Below, one piece after another: positions 1 to 9,474 of a stretch of DNA of 64,000 bases (its first letter is position 1; the number at the start of each line of letters is the position of its first letter). The translations under genes were made by a program, and so were the position numbers. The stretch is from a virus: positions 1-64,000 of the IMG/VR virus record IMGVR_UViG_3300023184_000070; one strand, written 5' to 3'. The notes below the pieces were generated by a model. It made no database searches and had not been told where the DNA came from. It worked only from the letters and a program-made list of their open reading frames with translations.

Positions 1-315
1 GTCTGTGCCGCCACCGCCGCCGCCGCCGCCATATGCTATAACAGTGTCAAAAAGACTATTTGACCCACTTGTTCCTCTTGTTCTTGTTCCTGTGGCGCCA
101 GCACCAATTGTGATTATTGCAGTCGTACCTGCAACGGCATACTCGTTTGACGTTTTAAATCCGCCAGCGCCTCCCCCACCTTGCCCAGCAAGGTTTGTTG
201 CGCCTCCCCCGCCTCCCCCGCCAGCAACCAACAGGTAATTAAATAAAAATCCAGTTGTATAGCTAGTAACCACTAAGCCACCTGTTATTGTCAATCCCGA
301 TATAGTCAGCGCCAT
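1..315 (-). CDS. Glycine-rich fibre or appendage protein, N-terminal part
   Basis: Reading the minus strand from an ATG at 315 gives an open frame to the window edge (105 codons, no stop), so only the N-terminal part is seen. The first 30 residues are beta-rich (MALTISGLTITGG). They are followed by LLVAGGGGGGG, then QGGGGAGGF and a second run of eight glycines near residue 97. Runs of this type form the polyglycine-helix recognition domains of T4-like adhesins and occur widely in phage tail-fibre tips. The start lies 13 bases after the stop of the next gene upstream in the same transcript. Role as a receptor-binding tip is inferred from composition and neighbours; the C-terminus is outside the window. 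Confidence 0.72.
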   Translation of the reverse strand, partial: MALTISGLTITGGLVVTSYTTGFLFNYLLVAGGGGGGGATNLAGQGGGGAGGFKTSNEYAVAGTTAIITIGAGATGTRTRGTSGSNSLFDTVIAYGGGGGGGGTD

Positions 316-328
316 TTACTCAATTCCA

Positions 329-3127
329 TTAAATGACTGGTGCTGAACTTAAATATTTCACTACAGGGCCAGTAAAATCTAACCAGAATGAGTATGCACT
401 GTTGCTGACATATTCGTACATTCTATCGTTATTGGTATTATACCAAAAATCGCCAGGTGCAGCTGGGGCGGGCGCACTGCTTTGTGTTTTAATACTGCCC
501 GAACTAAATGCCACACCGTTAGCCCAAAATACACCACCAGTAGTAACAACTCGTTCGCCTACGTAGACATTGCCCTGTATACCAGCACCGCCCGCAACCT
601 TTAAGGCACCTGAGGTGGTACTGGTTGATACGGTGTTATTGCTGGTTACGATCTGTTGTGTAGTAGTTCCACTGAATACCCCAGTAGCACCAGTAGCACC
701 AGTTGGGCCTGTTGCGCCGGCAACTCCCGATGGACCTGTTGCACCAATACTTCCGGTATAACCAGTTACACCTGTTGCACCTTTAGGACCCTGCCCACCT
801 TGTATTGAATCCTGAATAGCAATATAATCAATTTGTGTTGCGTGTGCAGCATTACCAGTGTTGCTGTGATATAATCTAACAGTAGCAACTCCGGCCAGTA
901 TATAATTTACACTATTCAATACTTCAAGTGCAAATTGATAATACCCAGCCAAACCAGTATATGATCCTACATTATCCCACGTTGATGTAAGATAATTGTA
1001 TACCTGTATGTAAATTGTATGTCCAGAATTTGTGGTGTAATTGATATTCATTACCACACGGTTAAACTTAACCACGCCCACAAAGCCAACTGTAACAATC
1101 CAAGCTGGGCCAGCATGGGTACCATCAGTTATACTGTACGAGTTGCCATCATTGAATGTTTGTATATCGCTGAGACTACCGGATACATAAACACCATTGG
1201 TCAGTGCAATAGAATCTGCTATATAACTTATTGATTCTGGAGTGGTGCCGCTTGCACCAGTTGGTCCAGTAGCGCCTGTTGCGCCTGTTGCGCCTATTCC
1301 AGTGGGACCAGTGGGCCCAGCCGCGCCCGATGGCCCTGTTACGTTGCCTACATCTGTAAAACTAGATCCAGTCCAAACAGCAAGATGTCCGCTGCTGGTT
1401 AAAACATAGCCATCGCCTAACGTACCAGTGACTGTTGCAGCAGGACCATTTAAGTAAGTGATGTCAGTAACTGAGCCAAGTACTGTAATACTAGTACCAT
1501 CAGTGCCTTTACTACCAACATAACCAATTGGGCCTGTTGCACCTGTTGCACCAGTGGCACCAAAACTTCCAGTGTAGCCAGTTGTACCAATACTACCAGT
1601 ATAGCCTAGACTACCAGTTGCACCAGTTGCGCCGTCACTACCTCTACTGCCAGTATAACCAGTGTCCCCAATTGGGCCCACGATCTTACCAATGTCGTTC
1701 CATTGACCTGTGGCTAAATTCCAAAACCATAAGCTACCATTTAGATGTGCGCCACCGTCGCCAGTGACTACAATCCAACCATAACCAGCATAGTCATTCC
1801 AATTCATTGGGGCGGCTGGCAAATCACCTATAGTTGCTTTTGTTCCTTGCAAAGTAACACTAACACCCTGTGCTCCGGTGTTGCCGGTCGCACCTTGAAT
1901 ACCAGTTGAACCAATGCTACCAGTGTAGCCCCTGGGGCCAGTAGTACCGCTTGCGCCTGTTGATCCGCTGGGACCAATTGGGCCGGTAGGACCACATGCA
2001 CCGGTTGCACCAATTGGACCGGTTGCACCGGCTGGACCTGTTGCACCAGTTAGACCTGTATTGCCTTTACTACCAGTATAGCCTGTTACTTGTGCTGTTG
2101 TTGATGTAAATGCCCAAATATCAGCATCAGTACCATCTGCGCCGTATTGCGCAAATCGTAAATGTACTCCGCCCGGAACTTTAGCTGCATCGGGAATACT
2201 GAATACTTTTTGTAACCATGTATCAGACGGGGTAGCAGAGTACGATACTGTGTACATGGACGTCCATGTACTACCACCATCTGTGCTGTACTCGACTTCT
2301 AAATCTTCTTCAGGAACCTGTGCAGAATCTTTATACACATAGAACATGGCATAGTTAATACCATACAAATATATTCTATATTGGTTGGCAATTGATCTAG
2401 TACCAACGTCTTGATTAAAAACAATAATTGGCGTGTCTGCGGCAACTGCTGCTGTTGTTGTGTAAGACCTTGCGCCCGGGGTTGACCTAATGGCTTTAGT
2501 CAGCGTCACTGCCGAATTCAGCGATATGTCAATGATTGCATACGATGACCCGGTTAGCCCCACAGACCCTGTATAACCAGTTGCACCAAAGCTGCCTGTA
2601 TAACCAGTTGCGCCAACGCTGCCCGTATACCCAGTGACCCCAGTGGGTCCAGTGGGTCCAGTGGCACCAGTACTACCTTTGCTGCCAGTATAGCCCTGTG
2701 GACCTGTAATACCTTGCGCACCTGATAAATCACTTGAGTATACAAACGTAACTCCGTTCCAAAGATACAGTCTAGAATCTTCTGAGTTTTCTACGTTGTT
2801 GGTGTTGATAAGAGCAAATTGCCCCGACACAAACCCATCGGGCGGGATATCCGCCATCATTTCTGCTACAGAAACATAGGTCCTAGCAATGGTAAATGAC
2901 ATACCAGTTTCGCCTTTAGAACCCACATAACCCACGCTGCCAGCATATCCGGCGCTGCCTGTGTAGCCAGTGTTAAAGTACGGAGCGCCATTGGCGTAAT
3001 AGTAGTGGTCAGTGTACACTGACGCTGTGACAATATTTCCGCTGGTGACCACGTTGCCGGTGGCGGCGTCTATATTTAGATTGCCTACCGTGAGGCCATT
3101 TTTTGCTATGAAATTCTTATTGGCCAC
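329..3127 (-). CDS. Collagen-like tail fibre protein (932 aa)
   Basis: The N-terminus ([19 protein letters not shown]) is an opening I associate with fibre genes of marine T4-like phages. Several Gly-X-Y tracts follow, rich in GYTGS, GATGPTG and GSKG, separated by beta-rich modules of 70-100 residues. Such tracts form collagen-like triple helices, so a trimeric fibre is likely. Near the C-terminus is the module [15 protein letters not shown]...FWANGVAF, also found in neighbouring fibre genes. The start is GTG, with AGGGA about 9 bases upstream; no ATG in frame fits better. The protein presumably projects from the tail or head and contacts the host surface. Specificity cannot be read from sequence. 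Confidence 0.8.
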   Translation of the reverse strand: MANKNFIAKNGLTVGNLNIDAATGNVVTSGNIVTASVYTDHYYYANGAPYFNTGYTGSAGYAGSVGYVGSKGETGMSFTIARTYVSVAEMMADIPPDGFVSGQFALINTNNVENSEDSRLYLWNGVTFVYSSDLSGAQGITGPQGYTGSKGSTGATGPTGPTGVTGYTGSVGATGYTGSFGATGYTGSVGLTGSSYAIIDISLNSAVTLTKAIRSTPGARSYTTTAAVAADTPIIVFNQDVGTRSIANQYRIYLYGINYAMFYVYKDSAQVPEEDLEVEYSTDGGSTWTSMYTVSYSATPSDTWLQKVFSIPDAAKVPGGVHLRFAQYGADGTDADIWAFTSTTAQVTGYTGSKGNTGLTGATGPAGATGPIGATGACGPTGPIGPSGSTGASGTTGPRGYTGSIGSTGIQGATGNTGAQGVSVTLQGTKATIGDLPAAPMNWNDYAGYGWIVVTGDGGAHLNGSLWFWNLATGQWNDIGKIVGPIGDTGYTGSRGSDGATGATGSLGYTGSIGTTGYTGSFGATGATGATGPIGYVGSKGTDGTSITVLGSVTDITYLNGPAATVTGTLGDGYVLTSSGHLAVWTGSSFTDVGNVTGPSGAAGPTGPTGIGATGATGATGPTGASGTTPESISYIADSIALTNGVYVSGSLSDIQTFNDGNSYSITDGTHAGPAWIVTVGFVGVVKFNRVVMNINYTTNSGHTIYIQVYNYLTSTWDNVGSYTGLAGYYQFALEVLNSVNYILAGVATVRLYHSNTGNAAHATQIDYIAIQDSIQGGQGPKGATGVTGYTGSIGATGPSGVAGATGPTGATGATGVFSGTTTQQIVTSNNTVSTSTTSGALKVAGGAGIQGNVYVGERVVTTGGVFWANGVAFSSGSIKTQSSAPAPAAPGDFWYNTNNDRMYEYVSNSAYSFWLDFTGPVVKYLSSAPVI

Positions 3128-3155
3128 AGTTCATTTTCCCTATAGGCTTGTATGT

Positions 3156-3163
3156 TATTTATC
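3156..3163 (-). promoter_or_regulatory. Late-promoter-like GATAAATA
   Basis: Seven of eight match on the minus strand, 29 bases before the GTG start of the collagen-like fibre gene at 3127. Confidence 0.55.
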
Positions 3164-3189
3164 TAGAATAACCTAAGCTGGGAATTGGG

Positions 3190-3801
3190 TTATCCTTTGC
3201 GGATTACATACCCAATTGGTGTGCTAGAACCCAAAGTAGTTCGCTGATATGTAATTGTAACACTACTGCTGTCACCTTGAGCCAGTAAATCAATGTTGCC
3301 AGTGGTAACGTCTGATGCATAGTTAGCAACTTCGTGATTGCTGTCGCTTAGTAGTACTGCGTACTCGGTAAAAAATGCAGTTGATCCATCGTTAACACAA
3401 TCAATAGTACTAAACTTGTACCTGTTGTTTATGTTGTCTTTTGCAGTCAGCAACCATCTCACTGTAGTAGTCCCAGCTACAGGAACGTAATCGGCCACAA
3501 CTAGATCGTCGGCTACAGTAACTCGCCCATTATAGATATTGCTACTGGTAACGTATGGGCTGCCGTTGGCATAAAACAAATTGTTGGTAAAAACGTTACC
3601 AGTTACTGTTGTTGCTACTTCGACATTACTAGACCATATACGCTGTCCCTGTGGATTTGTAGTTAATACGCTGCCAGCTGGTGCTGTACCCAAATTAGGT
3701 TCAGCTTCCGCTGGCAGTAAAAACTCGTACCGATCTTCACTGACTTCCGTTGGCGGTACTACTACTACTCGGCCGCTGGTAAGAGTGCGGGTATTTTTCA
3801 T
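3190..3801 (-). CDS. Small fibre-like structural protein (203 aa)
   Basis: Not recognised as a named family. Residues 1-60 contain a polar segment ending PQGQRIWSSN. A short stretch TNNLFYANGSPYVTSS then matches the FxNGxPY motif of the neighbouring fibre proteins at 329-3127 and 4138-5652. The C-terminal 100 residues (WLLTAKDNINNRYKFSTID onward) look like a beta-sandwich. The start ATG is 2 bases beyond the stop of the upstream gene, so the two are probably translationally coupled. A role as a fibre segment or adaptor is inferred from motif sharing and position. Confidence 0.7.
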   Translation of the reverse strand: MKNTRTLTSGRVVVVPPTEVSEDRYEFLLPAEAEPNLGTAPAGSVLTTNPQGQRIWSSNVEVATTVTGNVFTNNLFYANGSPYVTSSNIYNGRVTVADDLVVADYVPVAGTTTVRWLLTAKDNINNRYKFSTIDCVNDGSTAFFTEYAVLLSDSNHEVANYASDVTTGNIDLLAQGDSSSVTITYQRTTLGSSTPIGYVIRKG

Positions 3802-3802
3802 G

Positions 3803-4135
3803 TTATGGATTTACACTTTCAATAACACTAACAACCATCTGACTTGCGCCCGATATCGATGCATTGGCTTTTAATACATCGCCTGTTTGCAAAATTAATT
3901 TGCCACCAATGATGTTCATGGCATCGTGCTTGGGTATTAGGCCATTTTTAATAATGTTTGTGGGTACACTAGATCTAATAAAATCTGATGTTACTGAAAT
4001 TGTGCTTTCGCTAATATTACTAATCTGTGCCAACAAAACAATACTGGTATATCCACCGGGAGTTGTGTAAACTGTACTACTACTTGTAGTTAAGTTTGCT
4101 GTGTATGTTTTAAAAACGTTAATTGCGGTTGCCAT
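3803..4135 (-). CDS. Small beta-sandwich virion protein, paralogue family of three (110 aa)
   Basis: A short protein with alternating hydrophobic residues throughout and the C-terminal pattern GGKLILQTGDVLKANAS. The same arrangement (hydrophobic strand, acidic-Gly turn, hydrophobic strand) is seen in the genes at 9049-9408 and 21452-21766, so the three look like paralogues. Proteins of this size and pattern are common among fibre genes of T4-like marine phages, but I know of no assigned function. It is packed between two fibre genes with 1- and 2-base gaps, which suggests co-translation and a structural partner role such as a cap or attachment protein. Confidence 0.72.
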   Translation of the reverse strand: MATAINVFKTYTANLTTSSSTVYTTPGGYTSIVLLAQISNISESTISVTSDFIRSSVPTNIIKNGLIPKHDAMNIIGGKLILQTGDVLKANASISGASQMVVSVIESVNP

Positions 4136-4137
4136 AA

Positions 4138-5652
4138 TTATCCTTCTAGAGCCAGTATGTATGGTGTCATCATGGCAAACATACTGCGTGTAAAGCTGTC
4201 ACCAGTGATAGAACCCGTTGATTGGTTAATGGTTAAATTTGAACCAATTTTAAAATTACCTTTATGATCAGTACCAGTAAATGTTACTCGACCACCATTT
4301 GTAGCTATTACTTCGTTTGCCTCAACAGGGATTCCCCCGTATTGCGGTAGTGCAGTAGCAGGATTAGTACCTGCACCCACATACTCAAATGTATGTGCGC
4401 TGGCAATAATTGCGCTGCGTTGATAGAATCTCACAGTGGTATTATCGGCCAAACTGTTTACATAAGTTTCTTGTATAGTAACTTCGTATGTTAATCCATC
4501 AACTTGTCTAACTGTGTCAATGCTGTAATAGTTACCATCACCGTCTATGGTCATAGTATGATTAACTTTGGGCTGTCCGCTAAGGCCACGTATTTGAAAT
4601 ACGCCGGCGATGCTTGATCCGTAGGTGTAGCCACTTAGTGCCTCGGCACCTTTACCATCAGCAATCAATCCATAGTTACCAATACTAGAATCACTTCCGT
4701 TTAAGGTACAGAATGCACCAGACTCGCAATGAATACCAATGTCACAAGCAATTGTATAGATATTAACCAATTGACTGTAGCCCAAATTGGTTATGTGTAT
4801 GCCTTTGCCGCCTCGATTAATTATAGTAAAGAATCCTACAATCATTGCTTTGGTACTGGTAGCACTGGTCAAGTTACCGTCAATTTTAACTGCTGTACCT
4901 GTTGTAGTGCTGCTGGTAATATTTTGTATGTAAGGACTCACGTATACATTTTGCGTTGCTGTTGTCGGGTCGTAAGCAAAACCGTTGGCCAAGTAGTCCT
5001 TAATAGTTATACCCCAAACATAACACCCAGCCTTGACATAAAATATATCCGAGGTTGGTGAACTGGGAATTACGGTAACTGTGCGCAGATCGTTGCCAAT
5101 TAAACTTACATTGGCAGGAATGGTAATTGGGTTAATTTCTGTGTATGTACCGGGCGCCACATGTACACTGGTTCCTGAGGTGGCTGCTGCTAGTGCAGAT
5201 TTAATAGTCAACTTGGGAGTGTTAAGTCCACCAATATTGAGGTCATTTCCATTTTTAGCCACATAAATTATATTAGAACTAGATGGAGTAATGTATGGGT
5301 TGCCGTTACTGAATTTTAAATTATCAGTATAAACCGTATTAATATATGCCGATCCAGCAATACCTACACCACCTGCTACAATTAACGCGCCAGTTGTTGT
5401 ACTAGAACTAACGGTGGTGCTGCGTAAATCAATGTCTTGATAAGAAAAATTACCAGTTAACGTAACTGTGTCTAAACTGACATTACTGATGAATGACTGT
5501 ACGTTACCTACTTGTTTGATGGTGTTGTCCGAGTGCTTGACATACAGTATGCCGTCGGCAGTGTTAATGGCCACTTCGCCAACTACAAGATCGTTGGCAT
5601 CTGGAATTTTTCCCGGTACCGCGGACCGTTTTAATTTAATTGTATTTGCCAT
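4138..5652 (-). CDS. Right-handed beta-helix tail fibre protein (504 aa)
   Basis: The N-terminus (MANTIKLKRSAVPGK... VGEVAINTADGILYVK) matches a head seen in many phage fibre proteins. It is followed by TTTGALIVAGGVGIAG and FSNGNPY, the module shared with neighbours. From about residue 130, IYVAKNGND...G.N.PKLTIKSAL...HVAPGTYTEINPITIP is the opening of a pectate-lyase-like beta-helix (DUF1565 type), which continues to about residue 330. No catalytic residues can be identified. The ATG at 5652 is chosen over an in-frame TTG four codons upstream, because that TTG sits only one base after the GAGG ribosome-binding sequence. Likely a trimeric receptor-binding or depolymerising fibre; no enzyme activity is claimed. 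Confidence 0.78.
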   Translation of the reverse strand: MANTIKLKRSAVPGKIPDANDLVVGEVAINTADGILYVKHSDNTIKQVGNVQSFISNVSLDTVTLTGNFSYQDIDLRSTTVSSSTTTGALIVAGGVGIAGSAYINTVYTDNLKFSNGNPYITPSSSNIIYVAKNGNDLNIGGLNTPKLTIKSALAAATSGTSVHVAPGTYTEINPITIPANVSLIGNDLRTVTVIPSSPTSDIFYVKAGCYVWGITIKDYLANGFAYDPTTATQNVYVSPYIQNITSSTTTGTAVKIDGNLTSATSTKAMIVGFFTIINRGGKGIHITNLGYSQLVNIYTIACDIGIHCESGAFCTLNGSDSSIGNYGLIADGKGAEALSGYTYGSSIAGVFQIRGLSGQPKVNHTMTIDGDGNYYSIDTVRQVDGLTYEVTIQETYVNSLADNTTVRFYQRSAIIASAHTFEYVGAGTNPATALPQYGGIPVEANEVIATNGGRVTFTGTDHKGNFKIGSNLTINQSTGSITGDSFTRSMFAMMTPYILALEG

Positions 5653-5743
5653 AGTTATGGTCAATCCTCATGCTATATAGCCAATGCACAAATAAAATCA
5701 GGGGATAAGTCCCCCAATTACTGTCATTTTTGAACTCTAAGTA

Positions 5744-5751
5744 TATTTATT
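5744..5751 (-). promoter_or_regulatory. Late-promoter-like AATAAATA
   Basis: Seven of eight match on the minus strand, in the 101-base gap before the beta-helix fibre gene (start 5652). A short GGGG/CCCC hairpin lies between it and the gene at about 5700-5714. Weaker candidate because of the distance. Confidence 0.4.
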
Positions 5752-5753
5752 CT

Positions 5754-8700
5754 TTAATAGGTGCCGCCATCAATTGTGTCCGAACTGCCAATGATTTCGT
5801 ACCCATTTTTAAAAATTGTTCCGTTTGTACTAATGTTGCCGCTGACTTGCAGGCGCTGTCCAATACTAACATCACCAGCAACAGATATTGCACCAGTAGC
5901 ATAGTTTCCTGCGGTATAGCTAGTGGTGGCATTAAACACCGCAGTATTTGCACTAATTGCATTGATTCCTAAGGTTTGTGTGCTGTAATCGTATGTAAAT
6001 GCAGACGAACCGACTAAGACATTGCCAGCATTAGCATAAACTATTTGTTTAGATGTTACATTACTGGTGGTTAGAGTACCTGTACTTACTGCATTTGCGG
6101 TAACATTTCCGGTGCTGAGATTACTGGCAGTCAACTGCCCAACATTAAAGTTTGATGCTTGTATGTTGCCAGTTATTGTTAAGTTTCCAGCTACACTGAG
6201 GTCACCTGTGGTAGCATTAAGTGTTATTTTACCAGATCCAATGTTGACGTTAGATGCAATGCCCAAATTACCCGAGTAGGTAACAAGATTGTTAACTGTT
6301 AATGTATTGCTACTGCTGTTATAAGTTAATTGTGCATCGTCAGTTAACTGCCCGCTAGATCCAGCAAATACCACACTACCACTGGCCAAGCTGCTGTCTG
6401 TTACATGACCTGCAGTCAGTGTGTTTACTACTGTTACCCCACCAGGTGCATTTAGTTTGATATAATCGCCGGCGTCATTTCCTGCCAGCAGCTCAAGTAC
6501 TGTGTTTTCACCCGAGTAAGCATAGTATTGGATTCTAGCATAATCGCCAGTGCCCCCACCAGGATTATTTGGAAATATAATGCCCTGGTTAGTATCGGAT
6601 CCTGCACTTGGTTTTATTAGTCCAGCAAAACTATCACCCGTAACTGCGCCAGTAAAATTTCCACCACCTTCTACCCTAATACTTCGTCCAAGGCTCCATG
6701 CGTCATGATTGTAATCATATTCTATTCTTGCAAAACCATCTGCTCCCAAGTTAAGTGATATACCACCGCCTTGCGACTGTGCTGCATTAAGAGAATCTTT
6801 ACCTAACTCTATGTTTAAATCACCAACGCTAATTGTAGTTGCATCAACTGTGGTAGTTGTACCGTGTACTGTTAAATTACCACCAATTATTGCATCACCA
6901 GTGGATTCTAATTTTGTAAATTTACCAGATGATGCCGTTGTTGTTCCTATTGCAACGCCATTGATATTTCCGCCAGTGATAGAAACAAAAGAAGCATCTT
7001 GTGATGCCAGTGTACCAAAGCTGGCGCCACCACTAGTAAATCCCCCAGTGATAGCTAGATTACCCGTAATAATTAAGTTACCAATTGTAGCTTGGTTATT
7101 AACAGATATATTACCAGCTGATATATTACCAGCTGTTGTTATGTTTCTTGTTGCTACTAAATTGTTACCAGAAATGTTACCTGTTGCTGTAACTGATGTT
7201 ACTGATATGCTGCCGCCTGTGATAGTAACTGCGTCAGCATTCTGTGTTGCCATAGTGCCCAACCCAGCGACGCTGGCAACAGGTATTGTATTTGAACTTG
7301 TAGTAGTCGCGCCTAGGCCGCGCAGGTATCCAAAAAAACTAGCTCTACCTGTACCGCCGCTGGCCACTGGTACTATGCCACTGGAAATAGTAATATCACC
7401 AGCTACACCACCGGGATTGGTAATAGTTAAAAACGAACTGGTAGTGGTAACGGCACGCATGGCCAAATTGCCATATGTGGTTCGTGTTAGAATACCTGCT
7501 GAAGAATTTTTTGGCAATCTAGATAATGAAATATTATCTTTGCTGAATATTTGTGTTATAGTTAAATTGGTTCCGTCAACTACAACTGTACCAGTGGTTT
7601 CCAACCTCCATGTACTACCAGCATAGACGGTACCCTCACTTACAATATATTCAGTGCCAGAGTAGATACCAGTGATACTGTTAGAATCAGAACTTCTTAC
7701 CAACGGTACGCCAGTAGCAGTAAACACATACACGCCGTTTTCTGAACTGGTGCTTTGCCCAGTTAACAATACTTTATCATATGTGTTAAGTACTACATCA
7801 TCAAACAATGTAGGAGACGGTGTAGTTATGTTAACTGAACTAGTCGCTGCTGCTCTAACTAGTATAACCGGGGTTGCTGTTTGTCCGGACTGGCGCATCA
7901 TGATGATCTGACGTCCAGCAGTGGTGGTTATGTATAGTGCTTGCCCATCATACTCTATTGCTCCACTAGGGGCGCCACCATTAAGCGTCCCACTCGACAG
8001 TACCAAAGGTACACCACCCGCGGCCTGCGCTGTTAATGTTAGTGTACCATTCAATGTGGAAGTGTTTTGTACGGTTATTCCGTTATAAAAACTAGCAGTG
8101 TTTTGTACCACTAGATCTGTAGTAGTCAATGTTAGTCCAACGCCTAGGCCGCCCACAACAACCAATGCACCAACGTTGATATCACTACTGTCAGTTGAGT
8201 TGTTAATTGTTATTGCTCGAGTTGTACTAGCGCCCCGGGCTGTGACTGTACTTAGAGTTTCTGAGAGGTTAACCCCTGACAAGGCACGGCCATAACTATC
8301 TACAGTAACTGCGGTATATGTGCCCGGACTAATGCCGCTGGTATCTAAATTAATTTGTGATCCAGTCTTAACTAGCCCGTATCCTACAGATAAATTTAAT
8401 GCTGAGCTGCCCCAACGTAAATTACCTGCTCCGTCAGTGGTAAGTGCGTACCCATCTACGCCACCACTGATTGCTAATTGTGTGGGTGCTCCTAAATTAA
8501 TTTGTGATCCGGTCCGTGCTGTTATTGCGTCAACTGCTAGATTTGTAACATTAACATTAGTACTATTAACGGTAGAAATACTAGCAGTAGTACCAGTTTG
8601 CGTAGTAATGGATCCATTGGTAGCAGAAATAGTTCCTACAGTAGCAGTATTGGTTACATTTAGTGAGTTAAATGTGCCTTGTGTGGCAGTAACTGCTATT

Positions 8701-9035
8701 GCGCTGAATTGATTAATGTTACCGCTACTAGCGGTTATGGCGCCAGAATTTTGTATACTTGTACTGCGTATGGCCCCAACACTTAAACTATAAGCAAGCG
8801 TAGCATGTGCTGCGGTGATATTACCCGAGCCAATTAAATTATCTAAATATACATTACCGGTAAGACCAATACCACCTATTATGGTCAAATGTCCAGTTGT
8901 CTTACTGGTACTATTTAACCCACCAGTTAATGTAATCTGATATGGGTAATTGGTTAGTACATTTTTCAGCTGATCGGCTGATATCGTTGATGTGCCAGAC
9001 TGCCGTGTACTAGAAGTGAGACGTAAAATTGCCAT
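5754..9035 (-). CDS. Long tail fibre protein with beta-helical repeats (1,093 aa)
   Basis: Much of the protein is built from short repeated strands of the type TGNITG, GNISGNN and ATGTISA, typical of trimeric beta-prism or beta-helix shafts. Residues about 415-500 (NGVYVFTATGVPLVRSSDS through GTVYAGSTWRLETTG) match a domain widespread in phage fibres and collar-type proteins. The module SKTTGHLTIIGGIGLTGNVY occurs near residue 45, and GALVVVGGLGVG recurs near residue 280, both shared with neighbouring genes. The C-terminus (NGTIFKNGYEIIG) again carries the xNGxx motif. It lies 13 bases downstream of 9049-9408. Probably a long fibre or a major segment of one. Confidence 0.78.
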   Translation of the reverse strand: MAILRLTSSTRQSGTSTISADQLKNVLTNYPYQITLTGGLNSTSKTTGHLTIIGGIGLTGNVYLDNLIGSGNITAAHATLAYSLSVGAIRSTSIQNSGAITASSGNINQFSAIAVTATQGTFNSLNVTNTATVGTISATNGSITTQTGTTASISTVNSTNVNVTNLAVDAITARTGSQINLGAPTQLAISGGVDGYALTTDGAGNLRWGSSALNLSVGYGLVKTGSQINLDTSGISPGTYTAVTVDSYGRALSGVNLSETLSTVTARGASTTRAITINNSTDSSDINVGALVVVGGLGVGLTLTTTDLVVQNTASFYNGITVQNTSTLNGTLTLTAQAAGGVPLVLSSGTLNGGAPSGAIEYDGQALYITTTAGRQIIMMRQSGQTATPVILVRAAATSSVNITTPSPTLFDDVVLNTYDKVLLTGQSTSSENGVYVFTATGVPLVRSSDSNSITGIYSGTEYIVSEGTVYAGSTWRLETTGTVVVDGTNLTITQIFSKDNISLSRLPKNSSAGILTRTTYGNLAMRAVTTTSSFLTITNPGGVAGDITISSGIVPVASGGTGRASFFGYLRGLGATTTSSNTIPVASVAGLGTMATQNADAVTITGGSISVTSVTATGNISGNNLVATRNITTAGNISAGNISVNNQATIGNLIITGNLAITGGFTSGGASFGTLASQDASFVSITGGNINGVAIGTTTASSGKFTKLESTGDAIIGGNLTVHGTTTTVDATTISVGDLNIELGKDSLNAAQSQGGGISLNLGADGFARIEYDYNHDAWSLGRSIRVEGGGNFTGAVTGDSFAGLIKPSAGSDTNQGIIFPNNPGGGTGDYARIQYYAYSGENTVLELLAGNDAGDYIKLNAPGGVTVVNTLTAGHVTDSSLASGSVVFAGSSGQLTDDAQLTYNSSSNTLTVNNLVTYSGNLGIASNVNIGSGKITLNATTGDLSVAGNLTITGNIQASNFNVGQLTASNLSTGNVTANAVSTGTLTTSNVTSKQIVYANAGNVLVGSSAFTYDYSTQTLGINAISANTAVFNATTSYTAGNYATGAISVAGDVSIGQRLQVSGNISTNGTIFKNGYEIIGSSDTIDGGTY

Positions 9036-9048
9036 TGCTAGTTATTGG

Positions 9049-9408
9049 TTATTGGCTTACTTCGTAACTGACAGTTACGTGCATCAAGTCGGTTTGATCT
9101 GAATAGCAACGAAGGCTGTCACCTTCTTCTAAGAATAATGCACTATTTCTGTCCATTACAATTAAACTGTCGCCCGGGCTGATTTGCAAGCGATCTATTA
9201 CTCTAATAGACATACTGTTCCTATAGAAATCCACACTGACTTTGGACGCCGTGGTGCTATCCACGTTGGCTACATACACACTGACTACTTTCACTGATTT
9301 TCCGCTGGCAAATGCATTTGAAAGCAAAACAGTGACGGCCGTACCAATATTTGTAGCAGTCGATCTTCCGTAAACTTGTGTAAGAGCTAATAAATTTGGG
9401 GCGGCCAT
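9049..9408 (-). CDS. Small beta-sandwich virion protein, paralogue family of three (119 aa)
   Basis: Second member of the small beta-sandwich family (others at 3803-4135 and 21452-21766). The shared C-terminal pattern here reads PGDSLIVMDRNSALFLEEGDSLRC. The alternating hydrophobic pattern (VKVVSVYVANVDS...SVDFYRN) suggests a compact domain of about eight strands. The ATG at 9408 is preceded by GGAAATACTCC, a weak ribosome-binding sequence. A CATAAATA late-promoter-like site lies 27 bases upstream, so the transcript for this and the following fibre genes may begin here. Function unknown; a structural accessory role is inferred. Confidence 0.7.
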   Translation of the reverse strand: MAAPNLLALTQVYGRSTATNIGTAVTVLLSNAFASGKSVKVVSVYVANVDSTTASKVSVDFYRNSMSIRVIDRLQISPGDSLIVMDRNSALFLEEGDSLRCYSDQTDLMHVTVSYEVSQ

Positions 9409-9434
9409 ATGGAGTATTTCCTAGATTATTATAG

Positions 9435-9442
9435 TATTTATG
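9435..9442 (-). promoter_or_regulatory. Late-promoter-like CATAAATA
   Basis: Seven of eight match on the minus strand, 27 bases before the ATG at 9408, in the gap after the frameshifted fibre gene. Confidence 0.55.
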
Positions 9443-9474
9443 TTGGATTCAATACGCCCCATTCGGGCTAATTT

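Noticed and set aside
6811-7626. Plus-strand 271-codon open frame opposite the long fibre gene
   Set aside because: It mirrors a clear minus-strand fibre protein, is Val/Pro/Leu-rich as expected from the complement of Thr/Gly/Asn codons, and has no ribosome-binding sequence.
9450-9470. GCCC/GGGC hairpin after the 308-residue fibre piece as a terminator
   Set aside because: The T-run is on the wrong side for the minus-strand transcript.
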